From contig NZ_SLWS01000002.1 of assembly GCF_004345645.1 (NCBI RefSeq), positions 310,001 through 374,000 on the forward strand: a stretch of 64,000 nt of DNA, given 5' to 3'. A program made the translations under genes and the position numbers. Shown one piece after another: positions 8,507 to 17,019 of this stretch. Under the pieces are notes generated by a model. That model did no database searches and was not told the DNA's origin. It saw nothing but the letters and a program-made list of their open reading frames with translations. Every line of letters starts with the position of its first letter. Positions within the stretch are counted from its first letter, which is position 1. This DNA comes from Actinocrispum wychmicini (GTDB lineage: Bacteria; Actinomycetota; Actinomycetes; Mycobacteriales; Pseudonocardiaceae).

Positions 8507-9811
8507 GTGGAACACCGTGGTTTCACACCCACCCGACGCCGGGCCGCCGTGCTGTCCGGGCTGGTACTGACCACCACCGCCATGCTGGCCGGGCCGGCGT
8601 CCGCCGGTATGACCGGTACCAAGGTGGAGTTCTCCGGCGCGACCAACTTCACCATCGGCGCCGGCCTGCCATGGTCGGTCCGCACCGCCGACTTCAACAA
8701 CGACGGCAAACCCGACATCGTCACCGCGAACGCCGGCCAGCTCGGCTGGAACGGGGTGTCCGTGCTGCTCAACGCCACCCCGCGCGGGGCGGGTGCGCCC
8801 GTCTTCGGCAAGCCGGCCAACCTCAACGCCGGCTGGGCCACCACCGGCGTGGCCGCCGCCGACTTCAACGGCGACGGCAAGGCCGACATCGCCGCCGCCA
8901 ACACCGGGTCGGTCTACTTCAACGCCGTCTCGGTGTTCACCAACAAGACCCCCGACGGCGCGACCACCGCCGGCTTCGGCGAAGCCCGCCAGTTCGCCGG
9001 TGGTCTGGGCGCGTCCCAGATCGCGGCGGCGGACATGAACGGCGACGGCAAGCCGGACATCATCGTCGGCAACTTCGCCAGCCCGTTCGTCACCGGCGTG
9101 TCCGTCCTGATCAACACCACCCAGCGGGGCGCGCAGCAGCCGTCGTTCGCCGGGCCGGAGTTCTTCACCGAGGGCTGGGGGTCCGAGGGCATCGGCGTCG
9201 GCGACCTCAACGGCGACGGCAAACCCGACGTGGTCATCGGCAACACCATCTCCAGCCAGGTGTCCGTCCTGTTCAACACCACCAAACCGGGTGCCGGCAA
9301 GCCGTCCTTCGCGCCGGTCAAGCAGATCTTCTCGCCGCTGGCGACCGCGATCGGCCTGGCCGACTTCAACGGCGACGGCAAGCTCGACATCGCCGCCGCG
9401 AGCACGGTCAGCACGCCAGGCGCCGGTGTGTACGTGTGGACCAACAACACACCCGTTGGCTCCCTGGAACCGAAGTTCGACAACAAGCGCGCGTTCGGCA
9501 CCGGGTTCCTGGCCGAGGACATCGCGGTCGCGGACTACAACGGCGACGGGAAACCCGACCTGGCGGTGGCCAACGACGTCTCCGTGCCAGGTCTGATCGA
9601 AGGTGTCTCGGTGCTGGTGAACACCACACCGGCCGGTTCGCCGGACATCGACTTCGCCAAGCAGCAACTGCTGTCCACCGGCGGGATCGGCACGAACACC
9701 ATCGCCACCGCGGACTTCACCGGCGACGGCAAGCCCGACCTGACCACCGGCAACGTCGTCACGTTGGTCGGCAAGGACGGCGTGTCCGTCCTGGTCAACC
9801 AGACGAACTAA
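8507..9811 (+). CDS. secreted FG-GAP/VCBS repeat beta-propeller protein
   Basis: GTG 8507 follows GAAAGCGAGG and opens a 434-residue protein with a Sec signal peptide (TRRRAAVLSG..., cleavage near PASAG). The mature part is built of seven repeats, each carrying a calcium-binding loop: DFNNDGKPD, DFNGDGKAD, DMNGDGKPD, DLNGDGKPD, DFNGDGKLD, DYNGDGKPD and DFTGDGKPD, each followed by a GVSVL.N.T blade strand. Seven blades make a complete integrin-like propeller with no extra domain, so it is a stand-alone extracellular binding or structural protein. Nine bases separate it from the lipase gene downstream; the two are probably co-transcribed and co-secreted. Confidence 0.9.
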   Translation: MEHRGFTPTRRRAAVLSGLVLTTTAMLAGPASAGMTGTKVEFSGATNFTIGAGLPWSVRTADFNNDGKPDIVTANAGQLGWNGVSVLLNATPRGAGAPVFGKPANLNAGWATTGVAAADFNGDGKADIAAANTGSVYFNAVSVFTNKTPDGATTAGFGEARQFAGGLGASQIAAADMNGDGKPDIIVGNFASPFVTGVSVLINTTQRGAQQPSFAGPEFFTEGWGSEGIGVGDLNGDGKPDVVIGNTISSQVSVLFNTTKPGAGKPSFAPVKQIFSPLATAIGLADFNGDGKLDIAAASTVSTPGAGVYVWTNNTPVGSLEPKFDNKRAFGTGFLAEDIAVADYNGDGKPDLAVANDVSVPGLIEGVSVLVNTTPAGSPDIDFAKQQLLSTGGIGTNTIATADFTGDGKPDLTTGNVVTLVGKDGVSVLVNQTN

Positions 9812-9822
9812 GGAGCCCACTG

Positions 9823-10677
9823 ATGCGCTCGTCCCTACGTCGTTTCACAGTGGCGACCCTGACCGCGATCGGTCTCGTCGCCGCCCCACTCGCCGCCTCC
9901 GCCCAGGCCGATCCGGTCGCCGCCGCCAAGAAGTACGCCTCCCCCGGCGCCGACCTGGTGGGTGCCAACAACTGGAGCTGCCGACCCACCGCGACCCACC
10001 CTGAACCCGTGGTGCTGGTACACGGCACGTTCGTGCCCGGCGCGATCAACTTCGCGCTGCTCGCGCCCCGGCTGAAATCACTCGGGTACTGCGTGTTCTC
10101 CATCGACTACGGCGGCCCGATCGGCACCGGGCCGATGGCCGAGTCCGCCAAGCAGCTCAAGGTCTTCGTCGACGGCGTGCTCGCCGCCACGGGCGCCGCG
10201 AAGGTGTCCATCGTCGGCCACAGCCAGGGCGGCGCGCTCCCCCGCTGGTACCTCCGGTTCCTTGGTGGCACAGCGAAAACCAGCCGGCTGATCGGGATGG
10301 CGCCGACCAACCACGGCACCGAGTTCCCGCTGGCGGGGCAGGTCGGTTTCGTCTGCCCGGCCTGCGCCGACCAGGCCGTCGGCTCGAAGTTCAACCGGAC
10401 ACTCGACGCCGGCCACGACGTCGAACCAGGTGTCGCCTACACCGTCATCCAGACCAAGTTCGACCAGGTCAACTTCCCGTACACCAACCAGGCCCTGGCC
10501 GGGCCGGCCGACCAGGTCACCAACCGGATCATCCAGGACGACTGCGCCTGGCGGCCGGTCGAACACGCCCTGCAGGCCGTCGACGGCGTGACCCGCCAGT
10601 ACGTCGAGAAGGCCCTCGCCGTGCCGAACGGCCCGCTGCCCAAGGACTTCAAGCCCAACTGCGGCGTCCTGCTCTGA
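9823..10677 (+). CDS. secreted triacylglycerol lipase / esterase (EstA/LipA-like)
   Basis: ATG 9823 sits 9 bp behind AGGAG. The 284-residue product has a cleaved signal peptide (AAPLAASAQA), then an alpha/beta-hydrolase fold: oxyanion motif VLVHGTF, nucleophile elbow GHSQGG (about residue 130), and paired Cys residues (NWSCRP, GFVCPACA, DDCAW) that would form disulphides outside the cell. The motif set matches the actinobacterial EstA-type lipase family (Pfam lipase_2), which hydrolyse fatty-acyl esters. The catalytic His is probably in PVEHAL near the C-terminus. A paralogue with an altered elbow is encoded at 17020-17751. A perfect 37-bp palindrome follows the stop. Confidence 0.88.
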   Translation: MRSSLRRFTVATLTAIGLVAAPLAASAQADPVAAAKKYASPGADLVGANNWSCRPTATHPEPVVLVHGTFVPGAINFALLAPRLKSLGYCVFSIDYGGPIGTGPMAESAKQLKVFVDGVLAATGAAKVSIVGHSQGGALPRWYLRFLGGTAKTSRLIGMAPTNHGTEFPLAGQVGFVCPACADQAVGSKFNRTLDAGHDVEPGVAYTVIQTKFDQVNFPYTNQALAGPADQVTNRIIQDDCAWRPVEHALQAVDGVTRQYVEKALAVPNGPLPKDFKPNCGVLL

Positions 10678-10682
10678 ACCCG

Positions 10683-10719
10683 GACCAGCATGTCGACCGG
10701 ACCGGTCGACATGCTGGTC
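10683..10719. terminator. bidirectional terminator hairpin (18-bp perfect stem)
   Basis: Two 18-bp arms (10683-10700 and 10702-10719) are perfect reverse complements around a single A. The palindrome sits 5 bp after the lipase stop and 16 bp after the stop of the convergent P450 gene, the place for a shared terminator. There is no T tract on either side, which is normal for actinobacterial terminators. With such a short loop it could also extrude as a cruciform. Confidence 0.7.
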
Positions 10720-10735
10720 AACAAACGCGGCCTTC

Positions 10736-12049
10736 CTACGGCTCGACGCCGACACGTGCCTGCGGAGCCAGCGGCATGTGGGTGTAGCCGCGGAGTACGC
10801 GGTTGCCGCGGCGGACGGGCCGGCCGTCCAGGCGCAGGTCGGGGAACCGCTCGAACAGCACCCGGGTGGCGGTCGCCGCCTCCAGACGGGCGAGTTGGGC
10901 GCCGAGGCAGAAGTGCACGCCTGAGGAGAAAGCGAGATGTTCCCGGGCGTTGGCGCGGGCGGTGTCGAACACGTTCGGGTCGGGGAACACGGCCGGGTCA
11001 CGATTGGCTCCGCCCAGCAGGATGAGCACCGGCCGGCCAGCCGGGAGCGAGGTGCCGGCGACCTCGGCGTCCTCCCGAGGGATACGCAGGGTGAACTGCA
11101 CCGGAGAGTCGTGGCGGAGCACTTCTTCGATCGCGTTCGGCCAGCCGGCGGGTTCCCGCCGGAGACGGTCGAGTTGGCCGGGGTTGGCCAACAAGAGCGG
11201 AACCGCGTTGCCGATCAGGTTGACGGTGGTTTCGAAGCCGGCGCCGAGCACCAGCATCGCGGTGACCCGCAGCTCGGTGTCGGTGAGCCGGTCGGCGCCG
11301 TCCGCCGCCTGGATCATGTGGCTGAGCAGGTTGTCCTCCGGTTCACGACGCAACCGGGCGATGTGCTCGTCGAACCAGGCGTGAAAGCGCCGGCTGGCCG
11401 CGTCGGAACGCCGGTAGTCGCGCCAGGGCATGCCGGGTTCCAGGGCCAGCGCCACATCGTCGCCCAGTTCACGGAACAGGTCGCGCATGCCGGCGGGGAC
11501 GCCGAGAATCTCGGCGATCACAGTCACCGGCAACAGCGCCGCGTACGAGCCGATCACGTCGAACGTGCCGGAGTTGGTCGCCTCGATCCGGTCGAGCAGT
11601 TCGTTGGCCAGTCCCTCCACCCGCTTCGACAGCGCGGCGATGGCACGGGCGGTGAACGCGCGCGTGACGAGCCGGCGCAACCGGGTGTGCTGTGGCGCGC
11701 TGATCGCGATCAGCGAGGGCGGGTCGACGACGCTGAGCGCCCGCGGTTCACGCACGGCGTCCAGCAGCCGCGCCAGCCGCGGGAAGGGCACAGGTGTGGG
11801 CCCGGCCTGGAAGATGTCGCTGCGCAGCAACTCGGTGGCGGTCGCGTAGTTGGCGGTGGCACTGATGAACGAGCCATGCGCCATCGCGCCCATCGCGCGA
11901 ATCTCGTCGTAGGCCGGGAACGGGTCCTCCCGGAGCCTCGGATCGGCAACCAGCCGGGAGATCAGGTCACCACGCCGGCTCCCGATCCGCATCCCCAAGC
12001 CGGACAAGCCATACTGAATCGTCCAGACCGCCATCGACCGCATTGTCAT
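10736..12049 (-). CDS. cytochrome P450 monooxygenase
   Basis: ATG 12049 follows GGGAGGGGAG; the frame is open further upstream but without coding character. The 437-residue soluble P450 carries the I-helix oxygen motif AGFETT, the K-helix E-x-x-R in EEVLR, and the haem loop FSSGVHFCLGAQLARLE with the axial Cys. Architecture matches bacterial class I P450s (CYP105/107-like) that take electrons from ferredoxin. No ferredoxin or reductase gene is adjacent. It lies downstream of a carboxylesterase gene on the same strand, but a hairpin (12150-12188) separates them, so it probably has its own promoter. Substrate unknown. Confidence 0.93.
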   Translation of the reverse strand: MTMRSMAVWTIQYGLSGLGMRIGSRRGDLISRLVADPRLREDPFPAYDEIRAMGAMAHGSFISATANYATATELLRSDIFQAGPTPVPFPRLARLLDAVREPRALSVVDPPSLIAISAPQHTRLRRLVTRAFTARAIAALSKRVEGLANELLDRIEATNSGTFDVIGSYAALLPVTVIAEILGVPAGMRDLFRELGDDVALALEPGMPWRDYRRSDAASRRFHAWFDEHIARLRREPEDNLLSHMIQAADGADRLTDTELRVTAMLVLGAGFETTVNLIGNAVPLLLANPGQLDRLRREPAGWPNAIEEVLRHDSPVQFTLRIPREDAEVAGTSLPAGRPVLILLGGANRDPAVFPDPNVFDTARANAREHLAFSSGVHFCLGAQLARLEAATATRVLFERFPDLRLDGRPVRRGNRVLRGYTHMPLAPQARVGVEP

Positions 12050-12149
12050 TGTGGCACTCCCCTCCCGGGTTCGCCGCTTGACATTACGGACCGGACGGCA
12101 TGAGCACATCGGACCGTGGCATCCAATGTCTTCTCCTACCGTGGTCGCA

Positions 12150-12188
12150 GGCCGGTGCCGTCTATCGGCGGAAAGGGCGGCACCGGCC
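12150..12188 (-). terminator. hairpin after the carboxylesterase gene
   Basis: Arms 12150-12160 and 12178-12188 (GGCCGGTGCCG and its complement) are perfect over 11 bp with a 17-nt loop. On the minus strand it begins 11 nt past the carboxylesterase stop, so it most likely ends that transcript before the P450 gene. Confidence 0.6.
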
Positions 12189-12198
12189 CGCGAGTCTG

Positions 12199-13812
12199 TC
12201 AGCCGTGCGACTGCTGGAAGGCCGGCGCGGGGTAGTCGGCCCAGAAGTCGCAGCGGTGCTCGTCACTGAACTTCTCGGTCACCTTGTTGCCGCCGGTCTG
12301 CAACGACAGGATCTCCTTGGTCGTCGGGTCATAGCTGGGCATGGCGGTCAGGTCGTCCGGGTTGGGATCGCCGGTCGCCACGAACTGGGTCCAGTACTTG
12401 ACCATCTGCTTGCTGAGCTTCTTCTGCTCCGAGTTCAACAACAGTTGCAGCAAGTCCAGCCGGAAGTCACCGGAGCCGACCCAGATCGTCCACAGGTACA
12501 TCAGCTCGCTCGCGTGGTACGCGCCCATCCCGAAGAACGCCGGTGGTTGCGGCGCGTTCCGGTCGTTGAACTCGTAGACGTACGCGGACGACTGGTCGGC
12601 GATCCCCTTGGCCATCGCCGGGATGGACTTGCACACCGCCCAGTCCGTCTCGACCGCGCTGAGCGTGCGGTTGGTGTTGTACTCGTAGTCGCTCACCGGA
12701 TACTTCTCCACGATGGCCTTGAGTTGGTCTTCGTCGAGTGACGGGACTTCCTTGGCCAGCGTGCTCTTGTACTCCCATGGCCAGATGTACTTGAGTTTCA
12801 GGTCGTAGTTCGCCCACACGAACAACGACATCTCGTCACGGTTGTTCCCCATCATCACCGGGACTTTGTTGAACTTGCCCTGGACGATCGCGTCGCCGAG
12901 CGGGAGCGGGATCATGGTGCCGCCCGAGGTCGCGTCCAGCCTGGGCGTCGGCGCGGCCATGATCTTGTCGACCGACAGGCCGCGCAGGCACTTCGCCACG
13001 TCATCGGCGTCGGCGCAGCCCACGTTGGTGGCGAAGGTGTCGGCCGCCTTGGTGCCCTGGTCCTGGGTCATGGACTGACACGGGCCGCTTTGGTCGATCG
13101 CGGCCCGGAACAACCCGGCCGCGCTGGGGCTCGCCAGCAGGGCACAGACCGCGATGCCGCCCGCCGACTCGCCGGCGACGGTCACCTTGTCCGCGTCCCC
13201 GCCGAACGCGGAAATGTTGCTCTGCACCCATTTCAGGGACGCTTCCTGGTCCATGATGCCGTAGTTGCCGAGCTCGCCGTCCGTGCCGGCGAGCTTCGGG
13301 TGGGCCAGGAAGCCGAGCGCACCGAGCCGGTAGTTGATGGTCACCACGATGATGTTCTCGGTGCCGTCGTTGACCAGCTTGTCCGGGCTGTAGTCGGCGC
13401 CGGAGCCGGTTTTGAAGCTGCCACCGTGGATCCACACCATCACCGGCAGCTTGTGGCCGTCGGCGGGCAGCTTCTTGGGCGTGGAGACGTTGAGGTACAA
13501 GCAGTCCTCATTGGTGCCCTTGTCCTGCGGGCAGGACGAGCCCGTCTTGGTCGCGTCACGCACGTCGTCCCACGATTTGACGGCCGCGGGCGGCTGCCAC
13601 CGCAGGTCCCCTACCGGCGGCGCGGCGTACGGGACTCCGTTGAACTGACGCAGGGATGCAGTTGTGGTGCCAAGAATCTTGCCGGAGTCGGTCGTGACGG
13701 TCAGCGGAGCGTCGTCCGTCGTAGCACTCGCGGGAGCGACGCCTGTCAGCGCGACGGCGCTGACCACAAGCGTCACCAACGCGAGCCGACGTTTTGTACG
13801 TGCCCTTTCCAT
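12199..13812 (-). CDS. secreted type-B carboxylesterase
   Basis: A 537-residue protein with a positively charged start (RARTKRRLALVTL), a hydrophobic core and cleavage near APASA. It shows every landmark of the carboxylesterase/cholinesterase fold: SEDCLYLN-like NEDCLYLNVSTP, oxyanion hole VWIHGGSF, nucleophile elbow VAGESAGGIA, an acidic residue in NNRDEM, and the late His in MGAYHASEL. It would hydrolyse carboxylic esters outside the cell. The gene begins 33 bp after the TetR-family gene on the same strand, so they very likely share a promoter and the regulator controls this enzyme's level. Confidence 0.93.
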   Translation of the reverse strand: MERARTKRRLALVTLVVSAVALTGVAPASATTDDAPLTVTTDSGKILGTTTASLRQFNGVPYAAPPVGDLRWQPPAAVKSWDDVRDATKTGSSCPQDKGTNEDCLYLNVSTPKKLPADGHKLPVMVWIHGGSFKTGSGADYSPDKLVNDGTENIIVVTINYRLGALGFLAHPKLAGTDGELGNYGIMDQEASLKWVQSNISAFGGDADKVTVAGESAGGIAVCALLASPSAAGLFRAAIDQSGPCQSMTQDQGTKAADTFATNVGCADADDVAKCLRGLSVDKIMAAPTPRLDATSGGTMIPLPLGDAIVQGKFNKVPVMMGNNRDEMSLFVWANYDLKLKYIWPWEYKSTLAKEVPSLDEDQLKAIVEKYPVSDYEYNTNRTLSAVETDWAVCKSIPAMAKGIADQSSAYVYEFNDRNAPQPPAFFGMGAYHASELMYLWTIWVGSGDFRLDLLQLLLNSEQKKLSKQMVKYWTQFVATGDPNPDDLTAMPSYDPTTKEILSLQTGGNKVTEKFSDEHRCDFWADYPAPAFQQSHG

Positions 13813-13845
13813 GACGGCCTCCTTGCCACATGGGAGTGGGTTTCT

Positions 13846-14544
13846 TCAGCCGGACGGTGACACCATCCGGACGGCGAAATCGGCGTACGTATCCGCGATC
13901 TCGTCGATCGTGTACCGCTCGCGGGTCACACCGGCGTCGGGCATGTCCGGGACCTGGAGCTGGTGAAAGTGGCTGGCGCCGTACCATTCCGCGACGCGGA
14001 TGCCCATGGCGGCGATCGCGGCCGTGGTGAGGAACGGGTCGCTGTCAACGAACTCGCCTGCCGCGACACCCCGCTGGAGCACCTCCATGCCGATGCTGGC
14101 CGCGTCGACGTGGGTCTCGAGCGTCGCCTTCAGCTCCGACTCGGGCAGTGCGTGTTCCTGCCGATCACACACCCGCATCAGCAACGGGTAGGTGGCGTAC
14201 ATTCGCACGTGCGCGCGGACCAGGGCACGAAGTTGGTCGGTGGCCCCCGACCCGGCGTCCAGCACCGCTTGCTGGAGCCGGTGGCGATGTTCGTCGAGGC
14301 CGAGTCGCACCAGCTCGGCCAGGATGTCCTCCTTGGCGGAGAAGTGCGCGTACATCGAGCTGGGACGGATGCCGATCTGCGCGGTGATGTCGCGGACGGA
14401 CACGCCGTAGTAGCCGCGTTCGGCGAATTGCACGACCGCGGTTTCCAACAGCCGCCGGACGGTGCCGGTCATGGTGGCGCGAGGCGGCAGGAGTTCGGGA
14501 AGGTTCCGGGTGTCGCCCGGATGCCCCTTGGCGGATGGTGACAC
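13846..14544 (-). CDS. TetR-family transcriptional repressor
   Basis: The 232-residue protein from GTG 14544 has the TetR DNA-binding domain at about 33-78: ETAVVQFAERGYYGVSVRDITAQIGIRPSSMYAHFSAKEDIL, with the canonical YYGVSVRDIA-type HTH and the YxHFxxKEDIL anchor, then an all-helical ligand domain. The frame is open to 14565 but that would cover the operator; ATG at 14472 is another possible start. A 20-bp palindrome ends 10 bp upstream, the classic position for autorepression. The same palindrome precedes the sugar ABC operon at 25860-25879, so that operon is a second probable target. The carboxylesterase gene follows in the same transcript. Confidence 0.9.
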   Translation of the reverse strand: MSPSAKGHPGDTRNLPELLPPRATMTGTVRRLLETAVVQFAERGYYGVSVRDITAQIGIRPSSMYAHFSAKEDILAELVRLGLDEHRHRLQQAVLDAGSGATDQLRALVRAHVRMYATYPLLMRVCDRQEHALPESELKATLETHVDAASIGMEVLQRGVAAGEFVDSDPFLTTAAIAAMGIRVAEWYGASHFHQLQVPDMPDAGVTRERYTIDEIADTYADFAVRMVSPSG

Positions 14545-14553
14545 AACCCACAC

Positions 14554-14573
14554 CCTAACGAACATTCGTTAGG
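14554..14573. promoter_or_regulatory. TetR-type operator CCTAACGAA-CA-TTCGTTAGG
   Basis: Perfect 9-bp inverted repeat with a 2-bp centre, placed 10 bp before the TetR gene's GTG. Its reverse complement occurs exactly at 25860-25879, before the sugar ABC transporter operon. The similarity continues on the gene side of both sites (minus strand: TTAGG then GTGTGGGT). Two exact copies of a 20-bp palindrome at promoters are strong evidence for one shared repressor. Confidence 0.82.
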
Positions 14574-14621
14574 AACGCTAGACCAGGGACAACACCAAAA
14601 AGGAAGTGGGTCGGACAGGGC

Positions 14622-15812
14622 TCACGGGCGGTCACGCAGGCGTTGCGCCGACAGTGCGGCGAAGAGGGCTGCCACGTCGGCGGGGCGCTCGAACGACCGG
14701 CCGGTGAGTTTCTCGATCCGGTCGAGCCGGTTTCGGACCGTGTTGCGGTGGCAGTAGAGCCGGTCGGCGACGTCACCGGTCGAGCCCTTGGTGTCCAGCC
14801 GGGCCGCCAGGAACACGAGCAGCTGTTCGTGGTCGGGCTGGGCGAGCAGGGGTGCGAGCACCGAGTCGGCGACGTGAGCGCCGATCTCGGGCGCGGCGGC
14901 GACCAGCACGCCGACCGGGTTGGTGTCGAGAGCCGCCGCGCCGCGCGTACCCACCGGGAGGCTGGTTCGCGCGCTGCCGGCCATCCGCAGGGCGGCGGCG
15001 GTGTCGAACAGGCGGGCGTACCAGGGGCTGACCCCGACGCGACCGGTCGCCACCGCGGTGAGTGCCTCGACGACGTGGGCGATGTCGGTCCGGGCCGGTG
15101 CTGAGGCGATGCCGACCTGGTCGTCGGTGCGCGGTCGCCACACCGAGCGCATCCCCAGCCTGCGCAACGCCCGGTTGAGCGCCGATCCGTCGTCGGTCAG
15201 ATCAGCCGCCACGCAAAGGAAGCTGCCGCGTTCGTGCAGACCGAGTGCCTGCGTCGTGCCGCCCAATGTGGACCAGTCGGCGATCCTGTTGTCAATCAGG
15301 GAATCCAGCAACGCGAGGCGTTGCCGCTCGTCGTGGCGGGCGAGGTCGACCAGCGTGTCCTGGTAGGCGTCGGTGACCGCGGTCGAGAAGACGTCGACCA
15401 CCGACCACACCGACGACACCGCACGGGCCATCTCGTCCGCGGGGATGTCCGAGTCAGCGGACGCGCGTTCGATGATCGCGTCCCAGATGATCCGCAGGCC
15501 GATCCGGTGGGCGTGCAGCAGATCGCCGAGGGACATGCCCTGGGCGGCCCGCAGCCGCACGCCGAGCTGCACCGGATCGGTCCGGATCGGATCACCGTTG
15601 GCCAGGCTGGTGAGCAACCCGCGGCCGACATGCGCGATGTTTTCGCGCACGTCGGCCCGCTGCTGGGCGTTCAGCGCCTGGTAACGGTCGATCTCGGCGA
15701 ACATCGCCTCGGCCGCGCGGTCAGCCAGCTCGTCGGCGTTTCCGGCGAGCAACTCCTTGGCCATCCGCGTGACAAGCGGGTCGCGCCAGTACCCGCTGCC
15801 GATCGCCGTCAT
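14622..15812 (-). CDS. PucR-family transcriptional regulator
   Basis: ATG 15812 was chosen; the frame extends to 15998 but that part overlaps the preceding gene and lacks coding bias. The 396-residue protein repeats the plan of the regulator at 7117-8340: N-terminal RsbRD-like helical domain (ADELADRAAEAMFAEIDRYQ..., LLHAHRIGLRIIWDAI), a middle domain, and a C-terminal HTH ending DVADRLYCHRNTVRNRLDRIEKLTGRS, with the family's HRNTVRNRL recognition helix. It starts 17 bp after the secreted hydrolase gene on the same strand and probably is made from the same transcript. Likely controls that hydrolase. Confidence 0.88.
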   Translation of the reverse strand: MTAIGSGYWRDPLVTRMAKELLAGNADELADRAAEAMFAEIDRYQALNAQQRADVRENIAHVGRGLLTSLANGDPIRTDPVQLGVRLRAAQGMSLGDLLHAHRIGLRIIWDAIIERASADSDIPADEMARAVSSVWSVVDVFSTAVTDAYQDTLVDLARHDERQRLALLDSLIDNRIADWSTLGGTTQALGLHERGSFLCVAADLTDDGSALNRALRRLGMRSVWRPRTDDQVGIASAPARTDIAHVVEALTAVATGRVGVSPWYARLFDTAAALRMAGSARTSLPVGTRGAAALDTNPVGVLVAAAPEIGAHVADSVLAPLLAQPDHEQLLVFLAARLDTKGSTGDVADRLYCHRNTVRNRLDRIEKLTGRSFERPADVAALFAALSAQRLRDRP

Positions 15813-15829
15813 ATCCCGATCATAATGCG

Positions 15830-16870
15830 CTACCTGGCCGGCGGCGGGTCCATGATCGTGGCCGCCGTCGCCGGGATACCGTCGCTCCAGATTCCCATGC
15901 CAGTGAGGTCGCCGAGCTGTGCGCCCAGTCGCGCACTGTCCGCCAACGCCTGCCAGTTGCGGTACAGGCCGTAATACTGGATGTGGCTGCGATGGCACTC
16001 GAAGTAGACGCCGAGCTGGTCGAACTTCTCCCCGTCGGGGCAGTCGTTGGAGCTGGTGTGCTCCGCGGTGTAGACCTTCACGTCCGGGTGGCTGTTGTCG
16101 CTGAGCACCCGCACCCGCTCCTTCGTGCCGCCGGGCGCCCGCATCCGGTCGTATTCGGGGAGAACCGTGTCGTTCCCGGTACCCCAGTTGACCACGAGCA
16201 CACGCGTGTTCTTCGGAAACGTGATGTCCTGGGGATCAGCCGGGACCTTCTTCAGGTAGCGCGGGTCGTTCATGAGTATCCAGAAAGAACTGGTTCCCCA
16301 ACCGTGCCCCTCAACCTTGCTCGACAGCCATGGGGTCATGCCACCCCCGTAGGAATGGCTCCATAAGCCGATGTTGGCGAGGTCCATCCGGGTGGTCATG
16401 GTCGTCGCCTGCACCCAGCCGTGGTCGACCTGCGGGTAGGTCATGTCCGCATACCAGTCGAGATCGGCCGCGGGCAGGGAGGTGTAGTTCGCGAATGCCA
16501 CGATGTAGCCGTTGCTGACCATGTTGTCGATGACGCCCTGGTACCACCATGGCCACATCGCACCCCAGCCGTGCGTCATGAACACCACCGGCCGTTTGGC
16601 ATCGTCGCAGGTTCCCCCACTGCGCGGCGTGCCCGTGCCGGTGGGCTGGTAGAGCCACACCCACAGTCCCCAGTCCGTCTTGTTCGCCTCGTCGGTTCTG
16701 CTGCTGCCGCACGGCCCGGCGCCGCCGAGTGCACCGGCGGCCGGCTGCGTCGGCGGTGTCGGCTGGTCGGCCGCTACGGCCTGACCGACTCCGGCCATCA
16801 TGACGGTGGCGGCGAAAGTGACCGCGACGGCCGCTTTCCATAGCCGAGTGTGTCCAAAGTGTCTTCCCAT
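15830..16870 (-). CDS. secreted alpha/beta hydrolase (dienelactone-hydrolase/cutinase-like)
   Basis: ATG 16870 gives a 346-residue protein with a signal peptide (TRLWKAAVAVTFAATVMMAG, cleavage near AVAA). The fold markers are VVFMTHGWGAMW (oxyanion side), the nucleophile elbow SHSYGGG (about 200) and an acid/His pair in NWGTGNDTVLP and CHRSHIQYYG. The elbow lacks the first Gly of G-x-S-x-G. Four Cys suggest disulphides (CGSSRTDE/GGTCDDA and NDCPDGE/YFECHRS). The family includes extracellular esterases acting on polymers or bulky esters; substrate not deducible. Followed by a PucR regulator gene; divergent from a lipase gene with 149 bp between, where I see no clear operator. Confidence 0.8.
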   Translation of the reverse strand: MGRHFGHTRLWKAAVAVTFAATVMMAGVGQAVAADQPTPPTQPAAGALGGAGPCGSSRTDEANKTDWGLWVWLYQPTGTGTPRSGGTCDDAKRPVVFMTHGWGAMWPWWYQGVIDNMVSNGYIVAFANYTSLPAADLDWYADMTYPQVDHGWVQATTMTTRMDLANIGLWSHSYGGGMTPWLSSKVEGHGWGTSSFWILMNDPRYLKKVPADPQDITFPKNTRVLVVNWGTGNDTVLPEYDRMRAPGGTKERVRVLSDNSHPDVKVYTAEHTSSNDCPDGEKFDQLGVYFECHRSHIQYYGLYRNWQALADSARLGAQLGDLTGMGIWSDGIPATAATIMDPPPAR

Positions 16871-17019
16871 GGTGACGAACCTCTCTGTTCTGGCACCGAA
16901 GTTCACCCATGGTGCAGGACATCGAGGGCGGCGTCTCTGGGCGCGTGCCGCCGATGTCGCGGACCGTTTTGTGCGCCCGCACAACGACTTACCGCCAGCC
17001 AGGTCCTACGGTGGTAGAC

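Noticed and set aside
8682..9800. Repeats in the FG-GAP gene as a possible CRISPR-like array
   Set aside because: Repeats encode DxNxDGxxD loops at protein level; spacing and sequence vary at DNA level, and no cas genes are present.
7976..9820. 614-codon minus-strand open frame across the FG-GAP gene
   Set aside because: Antisense to seven clear calcium-binding repeats; repetitive only because the repeats are.
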